Below, piece after piece: positions 11,591 through 23,825 of a stretch of 64,000 bases of DNA (positions within the stretch are counted from its first letter, which is position 1; the number at the start of each line of letters is the position of its first letter). Source of the DNA: Alnus glutinosa (taxonomy: Eukaryota; Streptophyta; Magnoliopsida; Fagales; Betulaceae); the NCBI RefSeq assembly GCF_958979055.1, contig NC_084891.1:8634001-8698000 (forward strand), in the 5' to 3' direction. The notes beneath the pieces are model-generated. The model saw nothing but the letters and a program-made list of their open reading frames with translations, did not search any database and was not told the DNA's origin. Position numbers and translations under genes: made by a program.

Positions 11591-11880
11591 GATTGTTTCC
11601 ATTTGGCTCGAAGAAACCTTTGCATGCCTCCATTACCTTTTGTAAGGCGTACGCCCGATAGAAACTGTCTACCTGAGACTATTCCAAAGTCTGTAGGTCC
11701 TGACAAAAGATTAGAATTCTAACTCTTCCGAAGTGGTATCTCACTTACTGCTCGCCACCTAGAAGGTCTTCTTTGCCCTCTTCCTAAGCTGCACAGGAAA
11801 GGCCGAAAGCCAATCTCAGGGAACAGTGAAGCTTCATAAGGTTTTTCTGTCTAAGTGTAGGGAACAATAAAGCTTCATAG
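11591..11880 (-). pseudogene. Nuclear insertion of chloroplast 23S rRNA (NUPT), fragment
   Basis: Read on the minus strand, this follows the plastid large-subunit rRNA around domain V: ACAGAAAAACCTTATGAAGC, then a CTGTTCCCTGAGATTGGC-type segment, GTGAGATACCACTT, GTCAGGACCTACAGAC, CAGGTAGACAGTTTCTAT, GGCGTACGCCT..AAAAGGTAATGGAGGC and CAAAGGTTTC. Many substitutions relative to the conserved rRNA (for example TATCGGGCGTACG where the rRNA has a TATGGGGCGTAGG-type sequence) show it is decayed nuclear DNA and not a functional rRNA gene. The family call rests on remembered rRNA sequence. Confidence 0.8.
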
Positions 11881-13779
11881 AAAGTTTTCGAGTACCACAG
11901 TGAGATAGTGATCCCTATGCCCTAAAAAAATGCCCGAGGGCCCACTTATGCTACTTCCAAGCCCACAAGTCCACTATTGCCAAGCAAGGGACGGCAATAA
12001 CTAAAATTTCGATACCTAAATTAATTCACCCAAAGACTTTCAAGACCGAACCAATCTCATTCTTTTCTTCATTATTGGAACGTGCCAACCAAAGCAAAAA
12101 AAGCGAAGCTCCTCCTTAATGCTTTATCTATGATTTACTTAAAATTAAAAAGATTTCAGTGATTTATTACCTCGCTTGCCATGTGACTATAATCGTTGGT
12201 CATAACTTAATCTAATTGTTAAAATTAAGTGTCTATTAAATTAGCAGTTTATTACTGTTGAATTAGTAGTTAATTTTGAAATTAAGTGACAGTAAGTGAA
12301 TGGACATAAATAATGGCAATTTTTAACACTATATACATAGTCTACTGCAGCCCAGTTTTGTTAAAACAAAATTAAAAAAAATTAAAAAAAAAAAAAAAAT
12401 CTTCTTTTTCTCTTTTAACACCTTTTGTACTTTAAATTTCGAGTTTATGCCTCTTGTTAGAATAGAAAATCTTAGGGTATTCAGGTTTAGTTTCGTTTGT
12501 GCAAAACGCAACTTAACAACAGATGATTTTTGGGCTCCATTGTATCCTTAAAAAATATTTGCTATAAGTTTGTAACCTTTTGCATACCATTTCTGGTGTG
12601 GGCAAAATAATCGGCGGAGAAATGTATAAAAGCATACCAAGCTCAAACGTGTTTCTTGACTGGACGCTACAGACCTTGAATCAAATTTCTCACTTCACTT
12701 TAAACTAGTTCTAAGCTCAAACATGTTTCAATTGGACATTTATTTAAGTCAACTCGTTTGAGTTAATTTAGGGAATAGACCTTTCATTAACGGGATCCCC
12801 AAATGGATTTTTGGGTAGGGGCATGTGAGAGTGGGCTCTCCTTTCTAAGCTGAGGCTTCTTGAGCTGAGAGCCTACTTGTCTAGGGGGCTCATTTGGGGG
12901 CAGGAGCCCCTCTCACAATTTTTTCTGCCCCTCCTTTTTGTACAGGGAATGGTAGGGAATTCGAATCCACCTTTCATCGAACGGGTAGATTTTAAGTAAA
13001 GTAAAGAATCACTAGTGATCTCATTTAGAAAGAAAAAAAGAAAGAAAAAAGAGTGATCTCACAGGCTTTTGATTCACAAGGTCTTAAAGAAAAGTAAAGA
13101 ATCACTAGTGCAATTCTCACAGGCTTTTGATTCACAAAGTACACAAAATGTTAATGCAACTTATTTGCTTCCCATTTTCAACAAATTGTGGACAGATTTA
13201 TATGTTTGTATAACAATACTCCACTAAGCTGAGAATGGATCTAAATTATATAATACTAATTCACTAATTGTCTTTAAAATTTGAACCGAAAAAGAAAGAA
13301 AGAAAGAATTTAATCATTTACATCATCACTTAACCTTAAGCTAATATAAAAAGAATAAATTTAAGCATTTAATTAATATTTTAACACGTTCCTGAATCTG
13401 CTAAAGCAGTGGCGCAATCATGGTACTTAGAGAGTTCTCTCTTTACTTTTTCATTTCCTTTTGTTTTCCTAAACAAAAAAAAATTCTCCAACGAATTTTT
13501 CTCATGCCATGCTTCCTTTTCTTCTTTTTTTGGTGAGTACACGGCATGCTTCTCATGTATCACCATCTTTACCACCTGATATAAGTTTCTTCTGAATAAG
13601 AGTGAAAATAAATCTAAGTTCCACAAGCACCAAGACTAATAAAAAGTACCATTTCAGTAAGAGGAGAGGGAGAGAGAGAAGTATCTTCATTCACAATTCC
13701 AATGTGAAGTTCACCTATCAAGCCATTAGCCTGCGTTTATTAGTAGCCAATTGAGATGAAAGAGATATGATATCTACAT

Positions 13780-13782
<3 letters not shown>
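11881..13782. other. Intergenic, no gene seen
   Basis: Includes a dispersed repeat segment (about 12190-12290) also present inverted near 46225-46300, an imperfect fold-back region at about 12785-12930, and a direct duplication in which GTAAAGAATCACTAGTG (near 13000 and 13093) and CTCACAGGCTTTTGATTCAC (near 13058 and 13117) each occur twice. No protein-like frame. Confidence 0.5.

Positions 13783-13820
<38 letters not shown>
13783..13820. repeat. (AG)n microsatellite near the 3' end of the RING gene
   Basis: About 19 AG dinucleotides, followed by AAAG-rich text, some 130 bp beyond the stop codon of the minus-strand RING gene, so probably in or just past its 3' UTR. A candidate polymorphic marker. 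Confidence 0.9.
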
Positions 13821-13823
<3 letters not shown>

Positions 13824-13953
13824 AAAAAGAAAAAGAAAGAAAGAAAGAAAAAAGATCAATGAAGATGAAAGAGAATGACTTAATTTTGTACAAAAGAAAA
13901 AAGTCAGTCTCCTGCAACTGATTTAATGAATTGAACTAACAGGACAGCAAAGA

Positions 13954-16444
13954 CTATGGTGAGGATGCCGCCGATGCTTTGCATATGGGGCACCAATTCT
14001 TCAACCGCAGCCAATCTTGTACGCACACCACATGATACCTGTGCTTGCATTGCAATCTACCCACTTCATCTCCAACCACATACTCTTCCTGCAGAAAAGA
14101 AGATCCTACTCAAAACCATGGAAGTATAGGTTGGCGGAATCCAAAAACCAACTCTTAAAATCGTAATTAAGACATTATTGGCTTGTTCTTAGTCGATCAA
14201 CTAATAAAATATATAGGGATTGCAATTGTTTGTAAAGAATCCTATCTACTCCAGAATTGCGATGAATCCAATACATAATGTCTCTAAATACTTGATCTGA
14301 GGAGTAACTGAAACCGAAATGGAATACAAACCCAGCTGGTACCAGAGTCTGCAATGGTTTTAATTTAGCTGTATAATTTCTATTCTAAGGTTCATTCAGT
14401 TCCCATGTTATTGTTCTTGACCCCTGGTAGTTCACACCTGACTTCAGTTAGAGTGTTTTTAGAAGCAAATGAAAATTAGTAAATGAAGTAGCAATTATGG
14501 TGTGGGGAAAAAAACCTGGCAGATACAGCATTTGACATCATCCTTGTCCTCACTACAGCCCACATCTGCATCCTCTGGAGCTGCAGACTCATAGATGCTT
14601 CTCTTCAGGCAATTTGACAGTGCTTCTTCTGTTAGTGCTGTGCTCACAGTTCCCATCCTCTCTTCTAAAGCTAATAGATCCTGTTCATGTAGCAGTGAAA
14701 TGCTTTACAAAAAAACAGCTATACATAAAATTGGTAGCCAAATGGGTATTACTTTTGAACACATAAAACTATAATTCATAACTTTACTATTAGAAGTTCT
14801 TTTTAATTCAAGTATGTATAACCAAAAAAAAAATTACAAGCCAGAAATAAGTCCAACAAGATAGAAGAAAAGATAAGTGAACTTTAGCACCACAGCAACA
14901 TTTTAACAAACCTCATATGACATGTTATCAATATCCAGTCTCATGTCTCTATGCTGATCATGGCCATATAGGCCATTAAGAAACAAATTGGTCTCCAGAA
15001 CAAGTATTTGCTGCAAGACAAGAAAAAAGAGTTAACAACGAACAGTCAATCAGGTGACATGCAAGCTCAGGAGAAAAGAAAAAAACCAGGTGAAGTGGAA
15101 ATCCCATAAACAACTACCTCATATGTTAGCTCTTCATCTTGTTCGATCCTCTCGAGTGCCAATAATACCTGCACAAAGATCATCAAACAAAAGTGCAACA
15201 TAAAGAGGCTTTCTTACAAGACCATACTAAAGGAGATTTACTTAAAAGAATTTATATAACCCTAGTACCTCTGCAATCCCATCTATGTTGTAGCGCCGGA
15301 TGCCATCCTGATTTGTCAAAGAGTGTGTCATGCCAACTTCTGCAGGATTAGCTGGCATAAGACCACGTAACCTCTCACTGCGACTTCCTGGTCGACTATA
15401 AGATGTAGCACGACTCAAGGGAGTTTCTGCAGAGAGATGATGTGATGAACTAGGACCATTCACATTGATAGGCTGAAGCATTTGAGGGATTGCAATAGGG
15501 GGCTCATTTGGTGACAGACTGTTTCCATTTCCTTGATTGGAGAGCCTTCCCCTAGAGTGATCATTAACTGATCTCCTAGTCCTAACTGATGCAACACCAT
15601 TATCCCTCTGAGCAGGCAAATTTCTAGCTCGTCTTGAATCAGAGATGGAGATGCCATGGCTAGAACTGGAGTTCTTTCCTTCCAACGGCAACCCATTCAT
15701 CTTCTTCCCTCTAGCAGTGGAGCTGCTTTCTCCTTCAGAATTTCTCCTTTTTACCATATCCTTCTTTTTACTGAGGCTTGAATCTGAAGAGGGGCAACCC
15801 GATGGGACAACATCAGATATCGAATTGCATCTGAGATTTCTTAAACCAATTCTGCTGGCACCAGCACTCGTGGCCTGAACAGAGCTCTTAGATCCCATAG
15901 ATATAGGGGAAGCAACTAGAGTATCTTGGTTGCGCAGTCCAGTGCTTTGATGAAGATTCCTCCGAGATCTTGTATCTGATGCTACACTAGAGCTTCCTGT
16001 CTCCATTAACGTGACACTCTTAGACTCTGCAGTTTCAGACCCTCTCTCAATCTTTCCAGGTGGGGGAGTGAGTTCTGAAACCTCTGGCTCATCCTGAACA
16101 CTACTAGTTTCAGATGAATCAGATTCCAACTTTGAAGATAGCTTCTTTTGAGGTTCAGTGACAGGTTTTCTTCCCTTGCTGATCGCAGAGTATGTCCTAG
16201 AGGAACTTCCAATTATTTCCTTGCCACTGGAAGAGGAGCGGAACAAAGGCCTTGAAGATTTGGCCTTCTCCGAACAGCCATTTTGAGCACCTCTTGTGGA
16301 GCTCAGCCTGCCACTGCAACCAGTTCGGTTGCAAAATTGAGCATTATTATCTCTATTGTTCGCATTATCTCTCAGCACAAGACCAGACCCCTTTCTAGGG
16401 ACAACAATCCCATCTACAGCTCTTTTACCAGAATATTCATCCAT
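13954..16444 (-). CDS. RING-H2 E3 ubiquitin ligase, RHG1A/HIP1/JUL1-like
   Basis: Five coding exons on the minus strand: 16444-15269, 15168-15118, 15010-14912, 14680-14516 and 14088-13954. All four introns are GT-AG and in phase 0, giving 541 aa. Exon 1 (392 codons) is a Ser/Arg-rich, probably disordered region starting MDEYSGKRAVDGIVVPRKGS, the start typical of this plant family. Exons 2-3 give the conserved ERIEQDEELTYE and DMRLDIDNMSYE helices. Exon 4 gives LLALEERMGTVSTALTEEAL and the first two RING cysteines. The RING-H2 is canonical at residues 493-533: C-x2-C-x14-C-x1-H-x2-H-x2-C-x10-C-x2-C, with the Trp of DWLRLKNWCPICK. It would accept ubiquitin from an E2 and pass it to an unknown substrate. 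No disruption seen. Confidence 0.93.
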
Positions 16445-18700
16445 GAATATGTATCTGTACCCTCCAAATCCGCTACAAGAACATAAATGAAGTGTTTGAC
16501 ATCAGCAAAACCTCTAGTGTGTTGGTATTAGTGGGAATAACAAAATTGCGCTTCTTTAAACTGACACAGAAATGCTTTTACAGATGAAAAACAAATAAAT
16601 AGAAAACGTACACAACCCGCTATGGTAACTAATCATTGATGGAAATTATACAAAGTCCTGCCAAGCTTGCAGAACACAGGTAGATAGGTAAATTACTTAC
16701 GTAAGCCAAAAATTTCTTGGGTAGACACGTAATTATAAGTTAAGGTGACCTGAACTGGCGCAAATCAAGTAAAATAAAATATCCTAACAAGCAGATACAA
16801 AGCAGCTAAATAAGGCAAAAGCCATAAATTTTCGCCAAGGAAAATCAAGATTGATAATGAAACGTACACTGTTAATCACAAACCAAATGAAAGTAAAAGT
16901 TTCACATGTATACCTATGCTTGAAATCTTTGGACTACGACATACAAACTTTGATACCTTATTCAACTTTAAGATCACTGGAGACATGGACAACGTTAGAC
17001 CTGCTACTTCCAACAAGAACCCTAATTTAAGTTATTGATCCAACCAATCAGCAGGATGCGAAAACAGGGAAATAGTGTCCTGATCAATTTTCAGTGACTT
17101 TTGCAACCATAGCCCAAGCTCTATGCCTAGAAGGCCTGATTTCGCACACCTGCTTAGAGCTGAAGATCCATAACCTCTTTCCAGCAGAAAATAAATTTAA
17201 TTGCAGAAGTTGGAGTCCATTTTGAAAAGTTCTTAACAAAAATAATAATAATTCTAAGGCAGTCATGGCATTTTGAAAAGTCCTCAGAAAAAAAAAATAT
17301 ATATATATATTGAGATTGTTACGAACATTAAAAGCAAAATCATCAGACCAACAAGCACTAAAATCATATGCAGCAAACAGAGTAACGGGCAAGTTATACA
17401 ATAGTAAAAGGATAAAAAAGCATATTATCTTCAATCTACATTATCCTCACTCCATCTACTGTATTCGGTAAGAATAAAACGATTAAGTCTTTTTTGGCCT
17501 ATAAATTTGAAAACCTTTTAAATAGCAAAGGATTACCAACACAAAATTTGATGTCAACAGAGAAACAAAGGCCTCAAAAACATCATTAAATAAAGCAAAC
17601 AGCAAGGTAGCAGAAGAAACCCACTTCCCAACAAGTTGAAATCTATCATAATTAAACAGAAACAATCAGACAAGCGCATATATAATCTCACAAAGGAAAG
17701 AAACAAAGCACAAGGATATAAGAAGACCTCGGCTATCAAGTGATCAACCATGCGCACAAAAGAGAAAAACAAACATATCAACAGTCTCTGAACATTAGAA
17801 GGAACAAATAAAGGAAGAAAGAGAGGACCCAGATGGCCACATGCCCATATTTCCATCCCCTAAAAAGTAGGTCTCTTTCAACTTTTTTAACGACATAACC
17901 TTTGATTGAATTATTCTCCACACAATACTTCCGCTTCCTATTTTTATCTCCGTGATATCAGGGCTCATAAAGCTGAATAAGCCCACCAAAATCAATTTTA
18001 ATTAAAAAAGGAAGAGCGAAATAATTATATAGCTTTTAGCTCCCCAATATTTTCGAACAACCAACCATGCCAATATTCATTTATACACCAAAAAGAATAA
18101 TATATGAATTTTAAGACTCCAGTTCAAAATTAACCCCAAGTTTCACGTAGCAACCATCCGGAAAAATTATTTATTAAAACCATAATTGTGTCGAAGAAAG
18201 AAAGAAATCTCTTTCAATATTTTCCGAGAAACCAAACACAAAATTGATTGGGGGACAAGGCCATCATACGCGAACCAGAACCAAAAAACCAATAAAATCC
18301 ATTCTCAACCAAAAAAAAAAAAAAATTAAAAAATGAACCCATATCCAAAAAAGCGAAAACAATTGAGTACCCATTTCTCCTGACCGAAAAATAATTGAAT
18401 ACAAATTCATTGAGAAATAGCCCAAACAAATATTGATAAAAAAAAAAAAAAAAAAAAGTAGAGCAAAACAAAAAAGTCCGTCCCATATGCAGAAACCCAA
18501 AACAAGTTGGTGAATATTAATAGAATCAAAAGGTCGTGGAAAAAGTTTCGAATTCTCGCTGTTTACCTTTTTCTTATTCTTCTTCTTCTTCTTGTTTTTC
18601 TCCTTTGAATACCACCCGAAAGAAAAGAGTTCACAGCTTTTAGACTTTAGAGCGAGAAACTAATAATAATAAGATTTTAGAGAGAGAGAGAGAGGACGGA
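16445..18700 (-). other. 5' leader of the RING E3 gene with a 2.1-kb UTR intron
   Basis: On the minus strand a good acceptor (TTCTTGTAG, exon resuming at 16472) lies 28 bases before the ATG. A good donor (AAAAAG/GTAAACAG, GT at 18566-18565) lies about 2.1 kb upstream, after a CT/GA-rich candidate first exon (about 18567-18700) with (GA)n at 18681-18693. The interval is T-rich on the sense strand, as plant introns are, and holds no protein-like frame. The transcription start was not determined. Confidence 0.6.
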
Positions 18701-20829
18701 CGAAAACGGAGCAGAAACGTGTGTGAAAGATCCGAGGCTTAAAGCAAAGTCCAATCTTATGAAGGACTTCTTTTTTAGGGTTGGTGGGGCCCAACAGACA
18801 CGCACCGTAAAAATGAACAAACTTGACATATATATATATATATAAAAACCAAACAAATACCAGTTCTGCCGTCCAATGAGTTCGGTGATATCTCAGCCGT
18901 TGGATATATGGAATGTTCCGGAAGGGGTCCAGTCATCCACGGCTGCTGCGACTCCGACGTCATCCTCAACCCCTTTCGCCTTTTGTGGACGGGAAGGAAC
19001 ACAACTACTTCACATCCTCAGTGCCCCCACAAGAACACAAGCTGATCAGCTCTGGCCGCCTTAGGCCTAACCTCTTCTTTTAATTTCTTTTCTTTTTTTT
19101 TTTTTCAGGTTTTTAATATATATATATATATATTAAGTTATGGTGGATACTATATTTTTATTTTACAATGTATTTAACAAAAATTAATCAAAGAATTACT
19201 AAGTTAGTTGTCTTGGATGAATGTTTGATAGAAATATAATTTCTAGTATTTCTCTTTTATTTTAATTTAAAATCTATTTTGAGATGATATAAATATGATG
19301 AGTAATATTTTGATGAGATTTGTTTTTTTTTTTTTTTTTTAATTATATGTTGTTTGTTAATTATTTTTTCTGCTCTAAACAAAAGCATTACAAACATTTC
19401 AAACACAAAATGCTCCTAAAAATATAAGAATAATTTTCACCTTTATATCATATTAAAATACTTTTCTAAATTTTTTTTTTAAAAAATACCTTTCAAAACA
19501 CATGAACAAGCAGCACAACTCTATTTTAATTTTAAAAAAAAATAATAATAATTTTGTGTTTAGCCAGTCCAAATTATTTGAAAAGGAAAAGTTGCACGTG
19601 TGTACGTACCAGGGCCAGGGGCTTATATGAGACGAAGAAGAGTTTTAATCTGTGAAACAGACATTTTTGTTGTTGGTTTTTCTTTTTCTTCCAAGAACTT
19701 ATTAGACAAAGATGGTTTTTAATATGTGAAATTGACTAGAGTTTTTTTTTTTATTATTTATTTATTTATTAGTCCATACCATTTTCTTTTCTTTTTTCTT
19801 TTTTGTTCCCTGAGGAAAGTTGGTCAATATCGTACTTCTCGACCTTTTGGCCAACATTTAAAATGAGTGACAACTAATTTCTGTAGATCTTAACCATTCT
19901 TTAACCTATAACCATTATTTGTTTTGTTTTGTTTAGTTTTTTTTTTTTTTTTTTTTTTTGTTAGAAGTGTTTTATATTTAGGTTGTTTGTTATTATTTTT
20001 ATTTGAGATGTGTTTGGTATCATTTTCTTGCACATTTCTTTTACAAAACTACCATTTAATATGTGAGACTCACGTGTATGTCCCACAGATTTAATGATAA
20101 ATTTGCACATCTCTTATATAGGGAGATTAACAAAAGATGTGAAAGAGAATGAAATGAAATATTTCTCTTTTATTTTGAGAAGAGAAAACAAAAGACAGAA
20201 AACAATACTGTTTGGTAAAACTTTGATAAGAGTTTTGGGTTTTGAAAGAATTTTGAAAAATGTAGGGGGGGGGGGGCTACATTTAAGAAAAGTTGTAAAA
20301 TTGGTTTGGAAAAATTTGAGAAGAGTTTAGTTAAAAATTATAAAAATAAAAAATAAAAAAATTAATTAATTAATTAATTAAAGAAAGAAATAGTGTTGCC
20401 ACCACGATGGTGATGGTGTTGCCACCGCGATGGTGATGTCATCTCCGTGGTGAGATCAGTTGTCGACACCCAATGGCGGCGACAAGAGCACTGCCAAGTT
20501 TTTTTTTTGTTATGTTTTATTTTTTATATTTTATTTTTTGAGTTTTATGTTTGTTTTGAAAAATATGTTAGTGGTAAGGAAAAATCTAAAAATCCATTTA
20601 GTTAACAAACTTTGAGAAGATTTTCCAAAATTTGAGAAGTAAAAAGAATTTTGTAAAAGTTTACCAAAATAATCCCCTAAGTTTTTAACAAACGAGCCAT
20701 TGATTTTTGAAGTTGAAATCAAAATTTAATTCATAGGTCTAGTACTCAGAATTAGAGTGTGCTAGCTAGATTCAATGAACTTTAATGAAATAACAAGTAA
20801 TTAAAAAACAATTTCTCTTACTTACCTTC
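18701..20829. other. Intergenic, no supported gene
   Basis: Upstream of the RING gene. Contains short (TA)n runs near 18829 and 19119, poly-T runs and a (TTAA)n patch near 20362. At about 19832-19862 the text ACTTCTCGACCTTTTGGCCAA resembles the conserved 5' part of U2 snRNA, but without a full-length gene. At about 20205-20690 left and right segments (TTTGGTAAAACTTTGAT.. and ..AAAGTTTACCAAAATAATC) are inversely related, so a decayed MITE is likely. Confidence 0.45.
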
Positions 20830-20832
20830 TTA

Positions 20833-21750
20833 GGCCATCTTCAGCAGAAGTTTCATTTTAACCAAAAAGTTAAATTTGACTATTTTTACCACTTTTTCTT
20901 CGTCCAACAGAATGGTCATTATAATTTTTTTCCTAACTTCATCAACAGTGAATAGCCACTACTGGCTATTCACTGTTCACATGTTTACTATTTTTTAATT
21001 GTTTTTTTTTCTCTTTCCTCTTTCTCTCACTCCTCTCTCTCGCCCACCGGAGAAGACGAGACCGTCCTTGACGACCCAGATGTCGCCGCCGTCTACGTGC
21101 GTTGCTGGCTGACTCCACCGTCTTCATCTCTAGGAACTCCACAATCTCCAGCTTCCCCACCGTCAGATCGCCCACCACATGGTACAGAAACACCGTTCTC
21201 AATCCCTCGTTTGTCTGTCGAGAAACACCAAGGAGAAGTAAAGAAAATGTTGAATCCGGCTTCCCCACCGTCAAATCGCCCACCACATAGTATAGAAACA
21301 CCGATACCATTCTCAATCCCTTGTTTGTTTGCCGAGAAACACCATGGAGAAGCAAAGAAAATGTTGAATTTAGGAAAAATTACCTCACTACACCGCACCA
21401 CCGACAATCGACCGCTCTAGCCACCATCGACCGCACCAGCCACCATCGACTGTTCTGAGTCTTGGGTGTGGGTGGGCAAGTCTGGTTTGGTTCTGGGTCT
21501 TGGGCGTGGGTGGGCAAGGTTGGTTTCAGTGGTTTGGTTGTGGGTTTGATGGGGTTGGCCGGTTGGGGCTGAGGACGGTAGAGAGAAAGAAAAAAAAAAA
21601 AACAATAAAAAAATATTAAAAAATATTATTTAAAGAAAATAAAGAGTGGGATAGAGATTATTGTTAGAGTGTTTTTAAAATAACCAGTAGCTAAAGTAGA
21701 GATTGTCACTTTTTGAGTAGCTACTTTAACTTCAACTGCTGGAGATGGCT
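20833..21750. mobile_element. 918-bp non-autonomous DNA transposon with TTA target duplication
   Basis: The ends are inverted: GGCCATCTTCAGCAG at the left and CTGCTGGAGATGGCT at the right, flanked by TTA on both sides (20830-20832 and 21751-21753). A TTA duplication and this type of end fit PIF/Harbinger (Tourist-like) MITEs. The interior includes a perfect short hairpin (GTGAATAGCCA/TGGCTATTCAC near 20949-20974) and a GC-richer block at about 21030-21560 with a 108-bp tandem duplication. No transposase is encoded. A second terminus-like string lies 100 bp further on (about 21858-21876). Confidence 0.75.
21153..21373. repeat. 108-bp tandem duplication inside the DNA transposon
   Basis: Two units, starting TTCCCCACCGTCA at 21153 and again at 21261. 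Each ends with GAGAAACACCA.GGAGAAG..AAAGAAAATGTTGAAT. The second unit carries a few-base insertion. All three frames stay open for long stretches on both strands, a compositional effect of the C-rich repeat. Confidence 0.85.
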
Positions 21751-21753
21751 TTA

Positions 21754-22667
21754 TGTTACACAAAATTGATGAAAAAGTTATGTAAATTTATAATAAGGTA
21801 AAAAAAAAAAATCTTTGTTTCCTTTTTCAATTATAACCTTTTCAATTGTAACTGCTGAAGATAGTATTAATTAATTCTTGACTTTTTCACATTAATAATA
21901 GAATTGTACAATTGAATTCAAAAAAATAAAAAATTACTTTCCTATCAAAGTGGGATTTCTTAGTAAGAAATTAAATCACTCCTCTTATTGACCGACCAAA
22001 AAAAGGATACTCATGCATTCATTTGAAAAAAGAGATATCGTTATCGTTAGCTTTACTATATACATATTTATATTATAAAGCTACGAAAGCAAATCTTTCT
22101 TATTTATCTTATTTTTTATTTATTTTTTATTTTAATGTAGGGGGTTCTTTAATATTACTTTATGTATACATATAAATAATATTTATTAATTGCCATGAAA
22201 GTCACCAAAACCATTACAAAATGATCGAAGATAGAAAACAAAAAAAATCACTATAATTTATAATTTATAATTTTGATCAGATCGAACATCTTCCTTGTTA
22301 TGATTTGAATTATATTTATGCCACCCAACGTGAAGATCGAAGGGATGAGCAGAGATCGATCGAGAAAGTAATTTCTTCCATCTTTTCCAATTGTTGACAT
22401 TAAGTTTGTTAGAAATTGAGGTTATGCATGTGTTTTTTTGATGCAAATTAAACCAACATCTTTTTATCTATAATCATGAAAGATGATGCCTAATGCCAAA
22501 AGTTTAAGTTCCAATTAAACATACAATTTAGAAGAACGGTTTTAATTTGCTTATTATTCACCTTAATTAGATCACCAAAATAATTTATGAGTAATGTTAT
22601 ATACCACACTACTATCAAGGTTTATATCATACTTTGTTAAAAGAAAATAATAATAATAATAATAAAT
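21754..22667. other. AT-rich intergenic, no gene seen
   Basis: No protein-like frame. An extra terminus-like string (AACTGCTGAAGATAGTA near 21858) suggests a second, decayed member or nested end of the neighbouring transposon family. Confidence 0.5.
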
Positions 22668-23045
22668 AAGGGAATTAAGCTTCACTTAATACTCTTAAAT
22701 TTTCACCACTTTTACAATTTCTCCTAAGTTTTAAAAGCTCTCATTTTTTTTGCAATGCTACCATTCCGTTAGGATTTTCGGTTAAATCCTAACAAAGGCC
22801 TTGGAAATTTCCAAATTACCCTCCATTTTTTTTAAGGAAAAAAAAATAATTGTCATCTTATAAAATTTACAGGGGTAATTAGGTCATTTCACCAATTGTT
22901 TGTCTAATTTAACCTCAAAACCTAACAGGAGAGGTAATATTGCAATAATTTTTGGAAGTTTGATACATTAAATTGAGAGTTTTTAAACTTTGGAGGTAAT
23001 TAATTGCAAATGTGATAGAAGTTTAGGTGAGTTAAGTACGTTTCA
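22668..23045. repeat. Fold-back (palindromic) MITE-like element
   Basis: The left arm (22675-22800, with TTTCACCACTTTTACAATT and TCTCCTAAGTTT..AGCTCTCA) reads similarly to the reverse complement of the right arm (22925-23040). CCGTTAGGATTT..TCCTAAC sits near the left hinge and a CCTAACAGG segment near the right. Arms are over 100 bp and imperfect. A related fold-back element lies at about 37012-37430. Confidence 0.65.
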
Positions 23046-23290
23046 AAAAATAATAATAATAATAATAATAATAATTCCATGGTAGATTGGCATTGCTACG
23101 GCAGCATACTCTTTTCAAGGAACGCTAAGGATTATCTTTTTATCATCTTTCCATCATCTCAAATTGATATGACTTTTAAAATATCATTAGATATAAAATG
23201 AATTACTATTAGATTTTGATTTGATAGTGATTTTAAAAATCACATCAACCTTAGGAGGATACATAAAAAGATGATCCCTACCATTTGTGA

Positions 23291-23825
23291 AAAGTCTATG
23301 GACCCATTGATACTTTCAAAAGACGCATTGAGAGAGGGGGGACATCATGTCCTATAAAGTGTCCAGATGAAAGAAATCTTAGCAATGTGAAGCGCTTTAA
23401 CACGTCTTCTCACGTGTGGTAATTAATGGCTAAACACATGGACAACAACGGGAGGAAAAAGCCCATCATCGCAAGAAACCTGTGGCTTTGATACTATGTG
23501 AAAATTCCATGGACCCATTGACACTCTCAAAAAATACCTTGAGAGTAGGGAACACCATGTCTTATAAAGTGCTCAAATGAAAAAAAAATCTTAGCGATGT
23601 GGGACATTTTAACACGCCCCCTCACGTGTGACAACTAATGGCTAAACACGTGGACAACAACGAGAGAGAAATATCCATCATCGCAAGAAACATGTGGATT
23701 TGATACAATGTGAAAAGCCTATGGATGTATTGACACTCTCAAAAGATGCCTTGAGAGAGGATGAGACATCATGTCTTATAAACTACCCAGATGAAAATCT
23801 TAGCGATGTGGGACACTTTAACAGT
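23291..23825. repeat. 211-bp tandem repeat, about 2.5 units
   Basis: Units begin at about 23295, 23506 and 23718 (spacing 211-212 bp), each with TATGGA or CATGGA, a GATACTTTCAAAAGACGC- or GACACTCTCAAAAGATGCC-like string, a CATCATGTC-type segment, and ATCTTAGC.ATGTG. The last unit stops after GATGTGGGACACTTTAACA. Units differ by many point changes, so the array is not recent. No protein-like frame. Confidence 0.85.

Noticed and set aside
18775..19064. Short frames on both strands near 18.8-19.1 kb
   Set aside because: No motif, no splice-site context, and they lie just upstream of the RING gene in promoter-like DNA.
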